A program made the translations under genes and the position numbers. This document shows positions 43,304 to 54,457 of a DNA stretch of 64,000 nucleotides, in pieces. The notes beneath the pieces were generated by a model. That model did not search any database. It saw nothing but the letters and a program-made list of their open reading frames with translations, and had not been told where the DNA came from. How positions within the stretch are numbered: position 1 is the first letter of the stretch; every line of letters begins with the position of its first letter. Source of the DNA: Agapetus fuscipes (lineage: Eukaryota > Arthropoda > Insecta > Trichoptera > Glossosomatidae); the NCBI GenBank assembly GCA_951799405.1, contig OX637336.1, positions 17,713,479 to 17,777,478 on the forward strand. Direction: 5' to 3'.

Positions 43304-43848
43304 GTGTTCCCATTCCACAACGCAAAAGGAATCTTCACTCACACATGCACACGGAAGTATTGCAGATGAGTGAACCTAGCTGAAAACCAACTGTTATCAA
43401 ATAGCTATATACTGGCACACAAGCAATTTAATGCACATACACAGTTATGAGTGTTGAAAATTGATAAATAAGACAGCTGGATTACATTTAATGAAAAGTT
43501 TTTTTTATTTAATTTCTCATCTTCATCTATTGAATTTCTTATAAAACGTAAGTATTTTTCTTTTTTTAATATTAATTTGTTATTTTATCCTCGAGTACTT
43601 TCGACTGTCGTCATTTTCAAGAGTCATTTATATAGAAATTAAATAAAAAAACTTTTCATTAAATGTAATCCAGCTGTCTTATTTATCAATTTTCAACACT
43701 CATAACTGTGTATGTGCATTAAATTGCTTGTGTGCCAGTATATAGCTATTTGATAACAGTTGGTTTTCAGCTAGGTTCACTCATCTGCAATACTTCCGTG
43801 TGCATGTGTGAGTGAAGATTCCTTTTGCGTTGTGGAATGGGAACACGC
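43304..43848. mobile_element. Foldback insertion (Penelope-like) with 11-bp duplication
   Basis: 545 bp flanked by exact GACCGGGTTGC repeats (43293-43303 and 43849-43859). Arms of about 210 bp are inverted copies: GTGTTCCCATTCCACAACGC at the left, mirrored at the right. The ~120-bp centre contains, on the minus strand, TTGAAAATGACGACAGTCGA and AAGTACTCGAGGATAAA, which resemble the hammerhead-like core and following conserved segment of Penelope-like ends seen at 16004-16196. Penelope-like elements often leave inverted structures and variable-length duplications. No coding sequence. Confidence 0.75.
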
Positions 43849-43892
43849 GACCGGGTTGCTAGGGAGCAGGCAAAAAAATACATAGTTATTTC

Positions 43893-44075
43893 CTTGACTT
43901 GTAGGTTGGTATGAGGCTGACCACCCATATACTATATAAAAAGGCTGAGTTTGCCAATGTCACCCCTGTTTTAGGGAAAGTCGGTAAAAGTTGTAGGATT
44001 TTTGAGGTTTGGATTTTTAAAAGCGGTTAGCATTTGTAAGCGCAAACTTACATGTCTCTGTTTGTCAAATAATGA
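43893..44075 (+). repeat. D element, 3'-truncated
   Basis: Plus copy with head and middle; breaks off after AAGCGCAAACTTACATGTCT. 44076-44449 has nothing recognised. Confidence 0.7.
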
Positions 44076-44449
44076 CAATTGACAACAATATTGTTCACGT
44101 ATTAAATTCAAAAATTCATTTTAATCATGATTATCGATTTCATTGCAAAAGTAATTCTGACGTGTGAATTTGTTAAAATTAAAAAAAAAATGCATAATTT
44201 TCCCATGGCGCCACACTCCCGTCATTTTTTTGACAGCTCCACACTGAAAAAACTGTCAGTCAAATATTCAAATAAGGAACTTTAATTTTGAATTTAGAAC
44301 TCGGTTGGAGGTGAACTGGTATGTTGGTACTAACTTCATTGGCGTTCAGACAAGACAAGTAAGCTTAGATTCTATAAGTTGGTACCTGCACAAACAACAC
44401 AATTTTATAAAATTTTGAGCCTAGAAAAGGGTTTTCCATTAGCATCAAA

Positions 44450-44590
44450 ATCTAAGTTGTAAAGATATGTATCATTTGAGATTCATATTAAATACATTCC
44501 CACAAGCAGACACGCATAATTTCGCGCTCACATATAAAAACCCAATCTCAAATGAATTTAAGCCCTGCAACTCTTGCCGACCTTCCCTGT
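44450..44590 (-). repeat. D element, 3' half
   Basis: Minus copy with tail and the AACCCAATCTCAAATGAA block, joined to a LINE fragment inside the TCTTGCCGACCTTCCCTG block. Confidence 0.7.
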
Positions 44591-44594
44591 CCCC

Positions 44595-44705
44595 CTCTAT
44601 CTTTACATAATTCTTTTATCTCCTCCACTTCCATCAATCTTTTCATACACATTCTGAAATTATATTTCACACTCTGCAGATTCCTGTCATCCATTCATCG
44701 CTTAT
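44595..44705 (-). pseudogene. RTE-like LINE fragment
   Basis: Minus-sense remnant of the KRLMEVEEIKEL and CMKR region, with frameshifts. Confidence 0.55.
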
Positions 44706-44719
44706 TTGGTCAAGGTCAA

Positions 44720-44990
44720 AGCCGGGATGGTCGAGGAGATAAAGCGTGGCACTCCAATTGGCGGTATTGACACTAGCGCCGGTTCGAACCCCGCCTGTGC
44801 CGTGTCCTATCGACAATAACTTCGACCTTGGTTCAACATAATATGTAATGGGGCTATTATTAATTAATAATTTATTGAAAATACTACCTATATAATGAAG
44901 TATTCATTGATAATGTTAATACCTGTTTCTGGCCAGGCAAAAAATAATAATTAAATTGAATTTCTTTTCATAAATCTATTTCAAAAAAGT
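44720..44990 (+). repeat. SINE-B, full length
   Basis: tRNA-like head (GGTCGAGGAGATAAAGCGTG; CGGTTCGAACCCCGCC B-box), CGACCTTGGTTCAACATAA, AT-rich middle, CTGGCCAGGCA and a terminal AAATCTATTTC. Confidence 0.8.
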
Positions 44991-45035
44991 CACTACATCA
45001 ATCAATTCTTTCCTCTAAAACAGCAGATCCTGTAA

Positions 45036-45322
45036 GGGGCTGTCCATATATTACGTCATTCGCATTAAGGGGGGGGGGGGGGTCTGGTCTGCGGATGATG
45101 GTAAATGATGTACGAGTACCAGAAATGACGTCGTTCTTGTAAATACCAATTTTTACAAAATATACAAAATAGTATGCAAGTAATATAACATTATTAATTA
45201 TTAAGCTCATCCATTATTACAGCAAGAGGGGGGGGGGTCATTAGATAATGACTATAGGATGATTGTAGGGGGGGGGGGTCGAAAATCGGCCAAAATCGAT
45301 GACGTAATTTATGGACGGCCCC
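45036..45322 (+). mobile_element. MITE with poly-G tracts, copy 2
   Basis: 287 bp; termini GGGGCTGTCCATATATTACG and ATTTATGGACGGCCCC; flanked by TAA on both sides (45033-45035 and 45323-45325). G runs of 14 and about 9 lie near the two ends. Confidence 0.88.
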
Positions 45323-45514
45323 TAAGAAGATCACAGCGACTAGCCAACCGCTGATAATGCCCATCGGAGCAATGGGCGAAACTGTCCGGAAATAATTAAC
45401 CAGACCACGGCTACATAGCCTGAATAAAGTGATTGTGTCAATTCTTTCCTCTGTTTCCTTTGGCATTCCCCTCATAGGTACACCCTTTTTGTCATTATTT
45501 TTCAATGGGATGTC

Positions 45515-45740
45515 TAATCTAATCTAAGTTGCAAAGATATGTTACATTGGAGATTCACATTACATGCATTCTCACAACCAGACACGTACAAGTTCGCGCC
45601 TGCACATGCCTCATAATTATGAACCTACAACATAAAAACCAAATCTAAAATGGACATACACCAGGTGCAACTTTTGCCGTTGGCAAAACATTGGCAAAGA
45701 GAACCATTTTTACAGCATGGGTGGTCAGCCGCATACCAAT
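45515..45740 (-). repeat. D element
   Basis: Minus copy with a deletion in the TCAGGGAAGG block. 45741-45984 has nothing recognised. Confidence 0.75.
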
Positions 45741-46071
45741 GTCGGATATAAAGTTTATTTTCTCAGTGTAGGCACTTACCAGCTGTACTGAACAACTTGC
45801 TAACTATCTCCATCAGCAACAGCCATAATTACAATGAACTAAGTGAACCGCTGTAACTTTTTGTCGCTTTGTTTTTTCGGTGATGTGTTTTTGTGTTGTT
45901 TATTTATGGAGAATGTGTCGGACCTTGGTCCACCGCTCGGGGTGTAGGGTTACAGCAGGTTTGCAGTAACTTCAACATAAAAGGCGGCATCCTTAAGTGC
46001 TTGTTTGTCTTATCTCCAACAATGGTAATTTCACATAAAACAATGTAAAATGTTTGTACATGTATTGGACT

Positions 46072-46325
46072 AATCTAAGTTGCAAAGATATGTTACATTG
46101 GGGATTCACATTTTTTGCATTCTTACAAGCAAACACGTACAAGTTCGCGCTTGCACATGCCGCATGTGAACCTACATAAAACATAAAAACCCAAATCTCA
46201 AATGGACATAGGTAGGTATACCCTGCATCTCTTGCCTTCTTTCCCTGAAACAGGGGTGGCATAGGCAAAGTGAACCATTTTTACAGCATGGGTGGTCAGC
46301 CGCATGCCTACCTATAAGTCAAGGA
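46072..46325 (-). repeat. D element, full length
   Basis: Minus copy with intact blocks inserted in MITE-H. Confidence 0.85.
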
Positions 46326-46332
46326 ACACACT

Positions 46333-46695
46333 ATTCTTAGACATTTTAGTCGTTGGTTGAGCCCACGCTTTGACAAACTAATGATGCATTTGTATGAAGA
46401 CCTGTCAATCCAAGATGGCCGCAAGAGAACAGCTGATTAGTCTTCATACAAATTTTACCGGTATACTGTACTGTAACTCTGTCGCCATTCCGCTAGGGGT
46501 GGCCCGAGCCTCCGCAGAGCTGCCTCCATTTTTTCCTATCCTTACATATCTACCTCTGTCAATTCATTCATATCCATCACCTTTTTCATCACCGATATTC
46601 GGTAGGTAAAAATGACCGTGGTGATGAAACTTCCAGCCCATGCACATTTGTTTGTCAAAGCGTGGGCTCAACGGACGACTAAAATGTCTAAGAAT
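46333..46695. mobile_element. MITE-I with long inverted ends
   Basis: Ends CTATTCTTAGACATTTTAGT and the inverse, with the match extending about 45 bp inward through TTGAGCCCACGCTTTGACAA. Carries a LINE 3' tail (46475-46590). Target duplication ambiguous. Confidence 0.8.
46475..46590 (-). pseudogene. RTE-like LINE 3' tail inside MITE-I
   Basis: UTR block CTCTGTCGCCATTCCGCTAG and the last codons up to a KKVMDMNEL-type peptide; TACAGT tail at its left. Confidence 0.8.
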
Positions 46696-47002
46696 AGCAC
46701 TGATAGTGTCTTGTAAATACTGGAAATTGACTTTAAAAATATTAAAAACAACTCTCACATTCTCGCGTTTAAAGTTTTTTTCTTGGCTCAGATTATGCAG
46801 AATGTGACTCTTAAGACAATTTATTTTAAAGATCATCTTTGAATCAATTGTTGGATAAACCAAACAAGCACTGGGAAGACGAGCCAGTGCCCCAAGTATA
46901 TAAACTTTTCGTTCAAACGCGATCGCAACGTAAACCAAAAACAAAAACGCTCATTAGACGTGCTCTTTTAGTTTCTTTACATTTTTTTTATTAAACGTTG
47001 TA

Positions 47003-47610
47003 CTGTACTGTTACTCTGTCGCCATTCCGCTAGGGGTGGCCAGAGCCTCTGCAGAGCTGCCTCCATTTTTTCCTATCCTTACATACTTCTTTCAATTCAT
47101 TCATATCCAACACCTTTTTCATGCATTTTCTTCTTTTACTCTCACTTTGTATATCCCATTCTTTCACAATCTCCTCAATCTGATCACTCCATACTTTTCT
47201 CGGTCGTCCCTTCCCTCTTTTTCCTTTCACACTTTCTTTGTATACATACTTTGTCAGTCTATAATCATTCATTTTTTCCACATGCCCAAACCATCTCATC
47301 ACATTCTTTTGTACCTTAACTTTCACATCCTCTTTCAAATTACATTCTTTTTTTTAACCATTCTCTATCCCTCAGAGTTTTTCCTGTCATGCTTCTCAAA
47401 TGCTTCATTTCCACCGTACTACATACTTTACTCATTTCGCTATCGTTCACTGTCCATGCTTCACTTCCATACATCAAAGTCGGTAACAATATGCCATTGT
47501 GTACCGCCATTCTCAGATCCATCGTCAATCGCTTGTTCTTTGCTATTCTTCCTATTGCACCGACCACTTGCTTTCCCTTCCCAAAGGAATCGTTGTGGTT
47601 GAGTACTTGC
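47003..47610 (-). pseudogene. RTE-like LINE 3' end, one frameshift
   Basis: Two minus frames, 47340-47567 (MVGAIGRIAKNKRL, LLPTLMYGSEAWTVNDSE, TVEMKHLRSMTGKTLRD) and 47030-47338 (KVQKNVMRWFGHVEKMND, GRPRKVWSDQIEE, CRGSGHP), join across a frameshift near 47340. Same subfamily as 41575-41905. The tail GTACTGTACTGTTACTCTG lies at its left. No polymerase domain. Confidence 0.87.
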
Positions 47611-47639
47611 AGTGTTATTCACAACACATTTGATCCATA

Positions 47640-47995
47640 GTTGATCCATGGATCATCGTTTTTTTGTATTAAAAATTCACGTTAGGTAGCGGTTGAGCAA
47701 TGGATTTGTTGTGTGTGAATAGCACCGTTAGAGTATTGCCTTTTTGTGTGGGCAACACTAAAAAGAAATAACTAACTACTATAGATTTAGCTAGCCAGTG
47801 AACTGAAAAAAATATTTATTAATTTCAGTTTTAGTATTTAGCAATACGCCTTCCTTGCAAGAAGTAACACTATGTGTGTAGCTTAGTTGCGTTGCGTTAC
47901 GATCCGACCAATCATGCTTTTCTTTTGAGGTGCGTCATACAAATGTGTATGTCACACAAAAACAGCACTCACCAAATAAATCAACGTAAAATTCC
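47640..47995 (+). repeat. Repeat G distal part, SINE-A tail and LINE-like tail
   Basis: 47640-47770 matches the distal part of repeat G (TTGATCCATGGATC, GCGGTTGAGCAATGGATTTG). 47850-47897 is a lone SINE-A 3' tail (AACACTATGTGTGTAGCTTA). 47930-47995 is an L2/SINE-C-type tail (GAGGTGCGTCATACA, GTCACACAAAAACAGCACTC). 47996-48523 has nothing else except a minus SINE-A tail trace at 48348-48385. Confidence 0.55.
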
Positions 47996-48523
47996 TTTCA
48001 TTTCATTAAAAATCTATGACCTGTCGTTGAGATACTAAATTTTGAATTTGATAACAAAATCCCACCACATAGATTCGCATTTCAATCCCTCATAAAGTCA
48101 TAAATCCCCTCTATCCACTGTACGGCGTGTTTTGCAGTACACATCTGTGAGTTATATGGCAGTTATGTGATTTTAAGCACGAGCAGGGTCTCTCCCAGTC
48201 CCAGATCATTTTCCATTGTCCTGCCTTCTATGCAGCTGACATCCAAGTGATGGATGTCTCTTATTGTGTGATGACCAAACATCGGAAATCACACAACAGA
48301 TCGGATCTGTGATTCTTTTTTTGTCGGATTTTGGAAAGTAACGTATGAATTGCACCTACTAAGCTACACATATAGTGTAACTTTGTGAGGGTTTTTCTTT
48401 TGATAGTATTCGATTTGATAGTATAAGTTTGTTAAAGTAAAATTGGTTTTGTGATTTAGTTTTTTATGTCAATGTATATATTGTTATTTTATTGATTTTA
48501 AAAATGTAATTTGTCATGTATGT

Positions 48524-48783
48524 TCCTTGACTTATAGGTTGTTATGCGGCTGACCACCCATACTGTAAAAAAAAATGGTTCACTTTGCCAATGTCACCCC
48601 TGTTTCAGGGAAGGACGGCAAGAGTTGCAAGGCTTATGTTCATTTGAGATTGGGTTTTTATATTGTAGGTCCACATGCGGCATGTGTTAGCGCGAAATTA
48701 TACATATCTGCTTGTGGGAATGCATTTAATATAAATCTTAAATGATATATATCTTTGCAGCTTAGATTAGATTAGATTAGATT
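48524..48783 (+). repeat. D element, full length
   Basis: Among the best copies; very similar to 22975-23222. Ends GCTTAGATTAGATTAGATTA. Confidence 0.88.
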
Positions 48784-48927
48784 CAATTTGGATGTTTGTA
48801 ATATGTGAGGATATTCACTGCTAACTTTTCGTTCGTTCAAAATCAGCTTCAAGACTCAAGCCGTGCTCAGGAGAACTCTCTCACACTATTTGTGGCTCTG
48901 CTACAAATCACTTAATAATATCACTTA

Positions 48928-50400
48928 TTTATTTATTTATTTATTTATTTACGGCGTTAGCCTTTTATGAAATAAGTACATATCAAGGGAGTTTATACAA
49001 AACAACAATAACAATAAATATTACAAGAATAAAAAGTATAAAACATTACGGTAAAACATAAAAGAAAAGAAAAGAAAAAATAAACCATATAAACACTAAA
49101 CAGTAGGTTAGAAGCAAAAAAAAAAAGCATATCAAAAATAAAAACTTCAGAAACCATTCAAATATCACTAATAAAGAAATTCACCAGGCAGACATCGTTC
49201 ATATAATAACAATCTAAAACAATATAATTTATTATATATTATGGATGTCCCAAAAACATTTTTTTCAGACATTGGTTATAGGTATGATAATTATTATTAT
49301 GCAGAACCAAGTCAAGTGAGGCATACTCATTACCAACACGCTGTAAACGATGCATACAACTATTGCTTTGTGCGTTAGTGCTAGTAAATACAGGGCGGTA
49401 AGAAACTAATTTTCTAGTCCCTGAACGTGGAGTAAAAAAATTCAACTCACTAAGTAGTGCAGGACAATCAATTAGAGCATGTTTTATTTTGAAGAGGGTG
49501 ATTAAGTCAATAAATTTACGTCTGTCTGACAAAAAGTTTAGATTTAGAATCGAATTTAAATAGAGCGGGTCGAAGTGTGACAGGGGAATATTGAGTTTAA
49601 AATTAACTATTTTCAAAAATTTTAAGTGAACCTTTTCTATATTGTCTACGTGCACCATGTAGAGGGGGGACCAAACAGGCGAGCAATATTCCAAGACACT
49701 GCGAACCAATGTGGTATAAAGAATTTTGATTGCGGCAGTGTCCTGAAAGTCCTTGGTGATGCGGTTTATGAAACCAAGCATTCTTAAATGTAATGTGTAC
49801 ATTAAAAGATAATCCACAGTCAAACACAACCCCCAAGTCGGTGACCTCCGTTACCACCCGAAGACTGTTTGAAAAAAGTGTATAGTCATATATAATGGGA
49901 TTTTTTATTCTGAAGAAATTCATTACTAAACACTTCGAGACATTTAGAGGCAATTCATTTTTATTACACCAGGTTGCTAGATTATTCAAAGATAATTGGA
50001 GACTATTACAGTCAGCCACATTATCTATGACTTTAAAATTTTTTATATCGTCAGCAAACAGGAGAACATTTGTGTCAGGAAATTGCTTTGTAATATCATC
50101 AATAAATAGGAGAAAAAGTAGCGGGCCCAGATGGGAACCCTGGGGGACACCACTAGTTGGTGAGAAGGAGTGTGAGCTATTATTATCTATTCTGACAATC
50201 AAAGAGCTATCAATAAGGTAGTTTCGGAGCCAAGACAGAAAACTACCAGACACCCCCATACCGCGTAGCTTACTAAGAAGGATAGTGTGTGATACCCGAT
50301 CAAACGCTTTTGAAAAATCAGTGTAAATTACGTCAACTTGTTTTCGGCTAGACAAAGCATTAGAAAGGAAATATAAAACAGATAAGGAATCAAACATTTA
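48928..50400 (-). mobile_element. 5'-truncated Jockey/CR1-like LINE
   Basis: About 1.47 kb, ending in a (TAAA)n tail at 48928-48952. The coding part spans two frames, 49603-50397 and 49239-49829, joined by a frameshift near 49800. After the stop at 49239 a ~290-bp UTR leads to the tail. The upstream half of the protein (endonuclease and start of reverse transcriptase) is missing, as usual for 5' truncation. Confidence 0.88.
49239..50397 (-). pseudogene. LINE reverse transcriptase, frameshifted
   Basis: Residues in order: VIYTDFSKAFDRVSHTILLS (palm motif with the first catalytic aspartate), GMGVSGSFLSWLRNYL, TSGVPQGSHLGPLLFLLFID, LLFADDIKNFKVI (the catalytic FADD motif), LATWCNKNELPLNVSKC, VTDLGVVFD. 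After the frameshift come LGFINRITKDFQD, LYTTLVRSVLEYCSPVWSP and a C-terminal end MFLGHP. The enzyme would copy LINE RNA at a nicked target. Catalytic motifs are present, but truncation and the frameshift make this copy inactive. The motif spacing fits the Jockey/CR1 group. No other gene overlaps. Confidence 0.88.
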
Positions 50401-50601
50401 AACACACTTTATTATTCCACAATCACAATATTTATATAATAAACCACAGCAATATTAATTATGACCAAATTCACATGCTTGTGGCTCTCCCGCCCGGGAA
50501 GCTTCTTCTCTGTCTTTCTGCATTCTTTTGTTTTCCTTTTTCCATTCAAATTCAAATCTACTGTTCCCTTCCACCAAACAAACAAATTCATCTCGTTACA
50601 A

Positions 50602-50862
50602 CTCCTTGCCTGCGTTATACCCTAAGGGGTCACATGTAATTCGGGACCTATTTATTTTTACGGACCGGACTCACCCCAATCACTACATTTGAAGTGGGGG
50701 TTCTCATTTCTTGTGAAGGCTGAGTAACCTTGCCGGTATTTATTTTGGGTTTAAAATAAACACCGAAACGGGAAATCATTCTGACACCCTCGGCAGGGAT
50801 CGAGCTCTTGCTCTCGGCATGAAATGCAAACATTCTACCAACCGAGCTATCGACGGGAATTA
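50602..50862 (-). repeat. SINE-A, near full length
   Basis: Minus copy: head GATAGCTCGGTTGGTAGAAT, degenerate B-box, GAATGATTTCCCGTTTCGG, and CCTTAGGGTATAACGCAGGC near the 3' end; final tail missing. Immediately right (50868-50935) is a SINE-C 3' part in minus sense. Confidence 0.8.
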
Positions 50863-50939
50863 CGAGCTTGGTCGTCGCTACAAAGCGCCAATTCTCAAGC
50901 AAGATCCAGTTGCAGTAAGGCTGAATGGACCTTCGGGAA

Positions 50940-51200
50940 GTGGAACCTATTTTTTATAGATAAGGAGGCCAGCGTCACCCCAATCACCAACTACTCTTGA
51001 TGTGGGGATTTCTTACTCCCGAAGGGGAAGGTGTCTGGTCAAGGATGAACAAAACTTGCGTGTACTTTAATTGGTTTGGTTTTGAAGAAAAAAAAACACC
51101 GACGGAGAAAACCATATCTGAAACCCTTAGTGGTGATCGAAACTTAGCACTTAGGCATTGAACGCAAGCGTTTTACCAACTGAAATATCAACCGGATTTA
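50940..51200 (-). repeat. SINE-A, diverged
   Basis: Minus copy with recognisable order: tRNA head near 51200, altered B-box TTTCGATCACCAC, CCGTCGGTGTTTTTTTTTC, AGTACACGCAAGTTTTG, CCTCCTTATCT. Older than its left neighbour. Confidence 0.65.
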
Positions 51201-51572
51201 TTTTTTGCTGTGTGGTTTTCCCACCAATTATAAGTCACTTCAAAGTATTTGAGATTTTATTGCAGTTTTATTTATTAGGAGCGCGACTCCCGAGTATTCC
51301 TCACATAGGGATGAACAGTTGGGATTTTGGGAATGTATTGAATTTTATATTACCTACTCTTTTAAATCCACAAATCCCCAACGTATAAGCTAGATGACTC
51401 GGTGAATGCCATAAGCCTCAATGCCATAAGCTAAGTTGTTTAGATAATATAGAACCCATTACCCATTTAATGTTTACTTTCCATGCTCTCTTCCACACTC
51501 ATGCACGTGCAAGCAAAATTTCCTATAAAACAGGATATTGATAAAAGACCTAACCTACGTCTGTTCGACAGC

Positions 51573-51740
51573 TCACAGCTCGATTGATAGAACGATCGCG
51601 TTCAATCCCAAATGGCTAGGACTCGATCTCTACTAATGGTAGGTACTAGAAATAATTTCCCGTTTGGATGTTTTTTTCAAACCCAAAATTATAGCATCGG
51701 CAAGGTTTAATCAGGCATTACAAGATATGAGAACTATGTG
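51573..51740 (+). repeat. SINE-A, diverged and 3'-truncated
   Basis: tRNA-like head GCTCACAGCTCGATTGATAG, B-box GGACTCGATCTC, AGAAATAATTTCCCGTTTGG. 51741-52447 has no recognised gene; a tRNA-like trace near 51915 is too weak to call. Confidence 0.6.
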
Positions 51741-52447
51741 AATAATTACCACTCCATCAGAATAGGAACATTGTTCTGGAAACAGAGTCGATACAAATGA
51801 TGTAAACAACAAAGATGAGACGTCACCAAGCCGGCTTACTAAAGAACCTTGTCAAATATTGCTCGCTGAAAGAAATTCATAATTGTAACTTTGTTCCGAC
51901 TCCTTATTTAAGCCCTGTTGGGATTCAAGCCCCGTATCTTTCGATGTTGTAGGTATGCACTCGTAAATATCAGCTTTATATCTAAAGACTTTGGTTCGTA
52001 CAAAGGGAGTAAAGGTGCGCTGTGTATACAGTATAGGTTAGGTATAATCTATGGTTGCTGGCTGGATATATTATATGCGGCAGCTGCCAGAACACCTGGT
52101 GTGCGCGCGCACGTCCAAACTGTCATGGCGACCATCACATAATATATATAAATACGACATTAAATGTGTCAATATATACAATCAAAATAATCATTATTAC
52201 AAAAAAATCCCGTTGTTTTTAAAAATATGCTTCTTATACTTTATGGCCTTAGTAAAAGAGTGACATTTATGAAAAAATATCAGGCGTATTAATTGATTTT
52301 TTAGTTAAATTTTAAAGTGAATTGTTTTTATATACCTACCTAACTTTAATTATGACGCAAAAAATATTAAAAATAAAAAATCGTCGGTTTCACATTTTTT
52401 TCTTCTAATTTTGTTGTTTTGTATTTTGGAATTTTTTTTTTCTTCAT

Positions 52448-53053
52448 AATAGGGTATTTGCAATAGTGAGAAATATGATAAAAAGTATATTATTTTGATA
52501 GATTTCGAAAAATAAAATAATATGTTGATTTGAAGTCGAAAATATTTTTTTTCGATTTTATATTTAAAAAAGAAAATATAGAAATTTGGACAAGTTTTTA
52601 AACGGATATGAGATCTGCTTTTTCTATTTCCGGTGCTGTGACGTCATATGTTGACGTCACTTTCTTTTATTGACATTCCATACTCTGTTGACATGTGTTG
52701 TTGACAACAGAAACAAATGAAAACAACAAAAACAAATGAAATGTTTTTAAAGAAACACACAAACTTGTTGAAAAATAACAGCCTCAACGGTGTAAACATT
52801 AAAAAGCGATGTTTGAATTACATGAATGTGAGGGCTGTCAGTTGATACGGCGTTGTTTACAAGACCGTGACGTCACGCGAGAAAATTTCATCTCGTAGCG
52901 TTTAGGCGCGAAAATTCAAAAATCGATTTTAAAATGCTTATAACTTTGCTACAAATACAACTAAAATTAAAATTCAAGAAGTTTTGGGCTAATAAAGCAT
53001 AAACGAATTTAAATCACAAAAAAAAGAAAAATGTGAAAATACCCTATTATAGA
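52448..53053 (+). mobile_element. MITE (AATAGGGTATTT family), copy 1
   Basis: About 606 bp. Left end ATAATAGGGTATTTGCAATA and right end AAAATACCCTATTATA form short inverted repeats with TA at both borders. The interior shares AAACGGATATGAGATC, GTGACGTCA and TTTAGGCGCGAAAATTC with copy 2 at 54016. TGACGTCA-like words recur in the middle. Non-coding. Confidence 0.75.
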
Positions 53054-53138
53054 ATGATACAAAGTCTGGAAACGAACAGTTTTTCAGATGCTGTTAATTA
53101 CTATCTACTTTAAAACACAACACAAATGACTGACAAAA

Positions 53139-53215
53139 GAAAGGAAAAGAGGTAAGGGACGAGGACGACCGAGAAAAGTATGGAGATGGTAATCAGATTG
53201 AGGAGATTGTGAATG
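53139..53215 (+). pseudogene. RTE-like LINE fragment
   Basis: About 75 bp (RGRPRKVWR-type region) with indels. Confidence 0.55.
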
Positions 53216-53329
53216 ACTCGTGTAAGTTACCGCTTACAAATGCTGCATGTTCACTTAAAAATAAACTCAAAAGACGCAGCAACGTTTGCCAATCTATAAT
53301 CTATAATATAATATAATATAATAATATAA

Positions 53330-53575
53330 TCTATAATCTAAGTTGCAAGGATATATTCATTTAAAGCTCTCAGATGTATGCCCACAAACCAACTTAAGTG
53401 TAGTTCGCGCTTACAAATGCTGAATGTGTACTTACAAATAAAATCCAAACCTCAAATGAACATAAGCCCCACAACTTTTGCCGACCTTCCCTGAAACAGG
53501 GGTAACATTGGCAAAGTGAACCATTTTTTACAGTATGGGTGGTCAGCCTCATACCAACCTATAAGTCAAGGAACC
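53330..53575 (-). repeat. D element, full length
   Basis: Minus copy; a second partial head (53577-53608, CTTCCCTGAAATAGGGGTGA) follows directly. 53609-53793 has a 63-codon minus frame with no family features. Confidence 0.8.
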
Positions 53576-53793
53576 TTCCCTGAAATAGGGGTGACATTGA
53601 CAAAGTGAGTTTATTTTATTTGTACTTTTTAAAAGCGTCGCTAGATGACAGTTTATTGTTAGCAAACACATAATATGTAAGTTGACGCGCAACAAAAATA
53701 TAAACTAGATAGTAAGCTCCAGCATTAACAAGTGAAGTACGAACTTTACTCTTCAAAGGAATCGCTTTGTGAAAGCTGATTCCTCGTAAACCT

Positions 53794-53986
53794 AATGGGG
53801 CTTCCACACGCTTGCCAACCCATCACAAGTCAAGCGCACAGTGTGTCGTCTAGATTCTAGAACATGCTAGCTGGACAAAATTAGTCCATTAGACAAAATT
53901 TTGTCCAGCTAGCATGTTCTAGACGACACACTGTGCGCTTGACTTGTGATGGGTTGGCAAGCGTGTGGAAGCTCCATTAAACTGCA
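53794..53986. mobile_element. Palindromic MITE, CACACGCTTGCC family
   Basis: 193 bp, two arms of about 85 bp: GGGGCTTCCACACGCTTGCC through TGCTAGCTGGACAAAATT, mirrored. The outer TAATGG / CCATTA is symmetric as well. The arms are almost perfect inverses, so the insertion is young or gene-converted. Confidence 0.85.
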
Positions 53987-54015
53987 GGTGCTAAAAATCT
54001 CGGGTGTGAAATTAT

Positions 54016-54455
54016 AATAGGGTATTTGCAATAGTGAGGAATTTGGTAAAAAGTGTATAATTTTGTTAGATTACGATAAACATATAAACAAGGGCCTAAT
54101 TTCAAGTCCTAAATAAATTTATATAATTTTAAATTTGAAAAAGATCTTTTGAAAATTTTGACCGGTTTTGAAACGGATGTGCGATCCGTCAACGAAATTT
54201 GTAGCCCCCGTGACGTCATTTTCTTGTATCGACAACGCTGCTGCGATGGCTATAAAAAGTCAAAGAAAATGACATCACAGCCGAAAATTCAATTCAAGGA
54301 GCGTTTTGGCGCGTAAATTCAAACTTCATTTTTTGAACATGAATAACTTTGTAGAAAAAGCAAGTAAAAATAAAATTCAAGAAGTTTTGTGATAAGCAAA
54401 TATAAAGGAATTTAAATCCACAATAATTTTTTTTTGTGAAATTTCCCTATTGTTG
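54016..54455 (+). mobile_element. MITE (AATAGGGTATTT family), copy 2
   Basis: Left end ATAATAGGGTATTTGCAATA as in copy 1; right end GAAATTTCCCTATT. 440 bp. Immediately followed by the next MITE. Confidence 0.75.
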
Positions 54456-54457
54456 GG

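Larger units (their letters stand above)
45985..46885. mobile_element. MITE-H copy broken by nested insertions
   Basis: The left end (45985-46068, AAGTGCTTGTTTGTCTTATC) and right part (46696-46885, ending AAACCAAACAAGCACTGGGA) together match the intact copy at 25460-25725. D (46072-46325), MITE-I (46333-46695) and, inside that, a LINE tail (46475-46590) lie between. Confidence 0.7.

Noticed and set aside
53794..53986. MicroRNA precursor (long perfect hairpin)
   Set aside because: Arms of about 85 bp with symmetric outer ends, plus a related element nearby, fit a palindromic MITE better than a miRNA hairpin.
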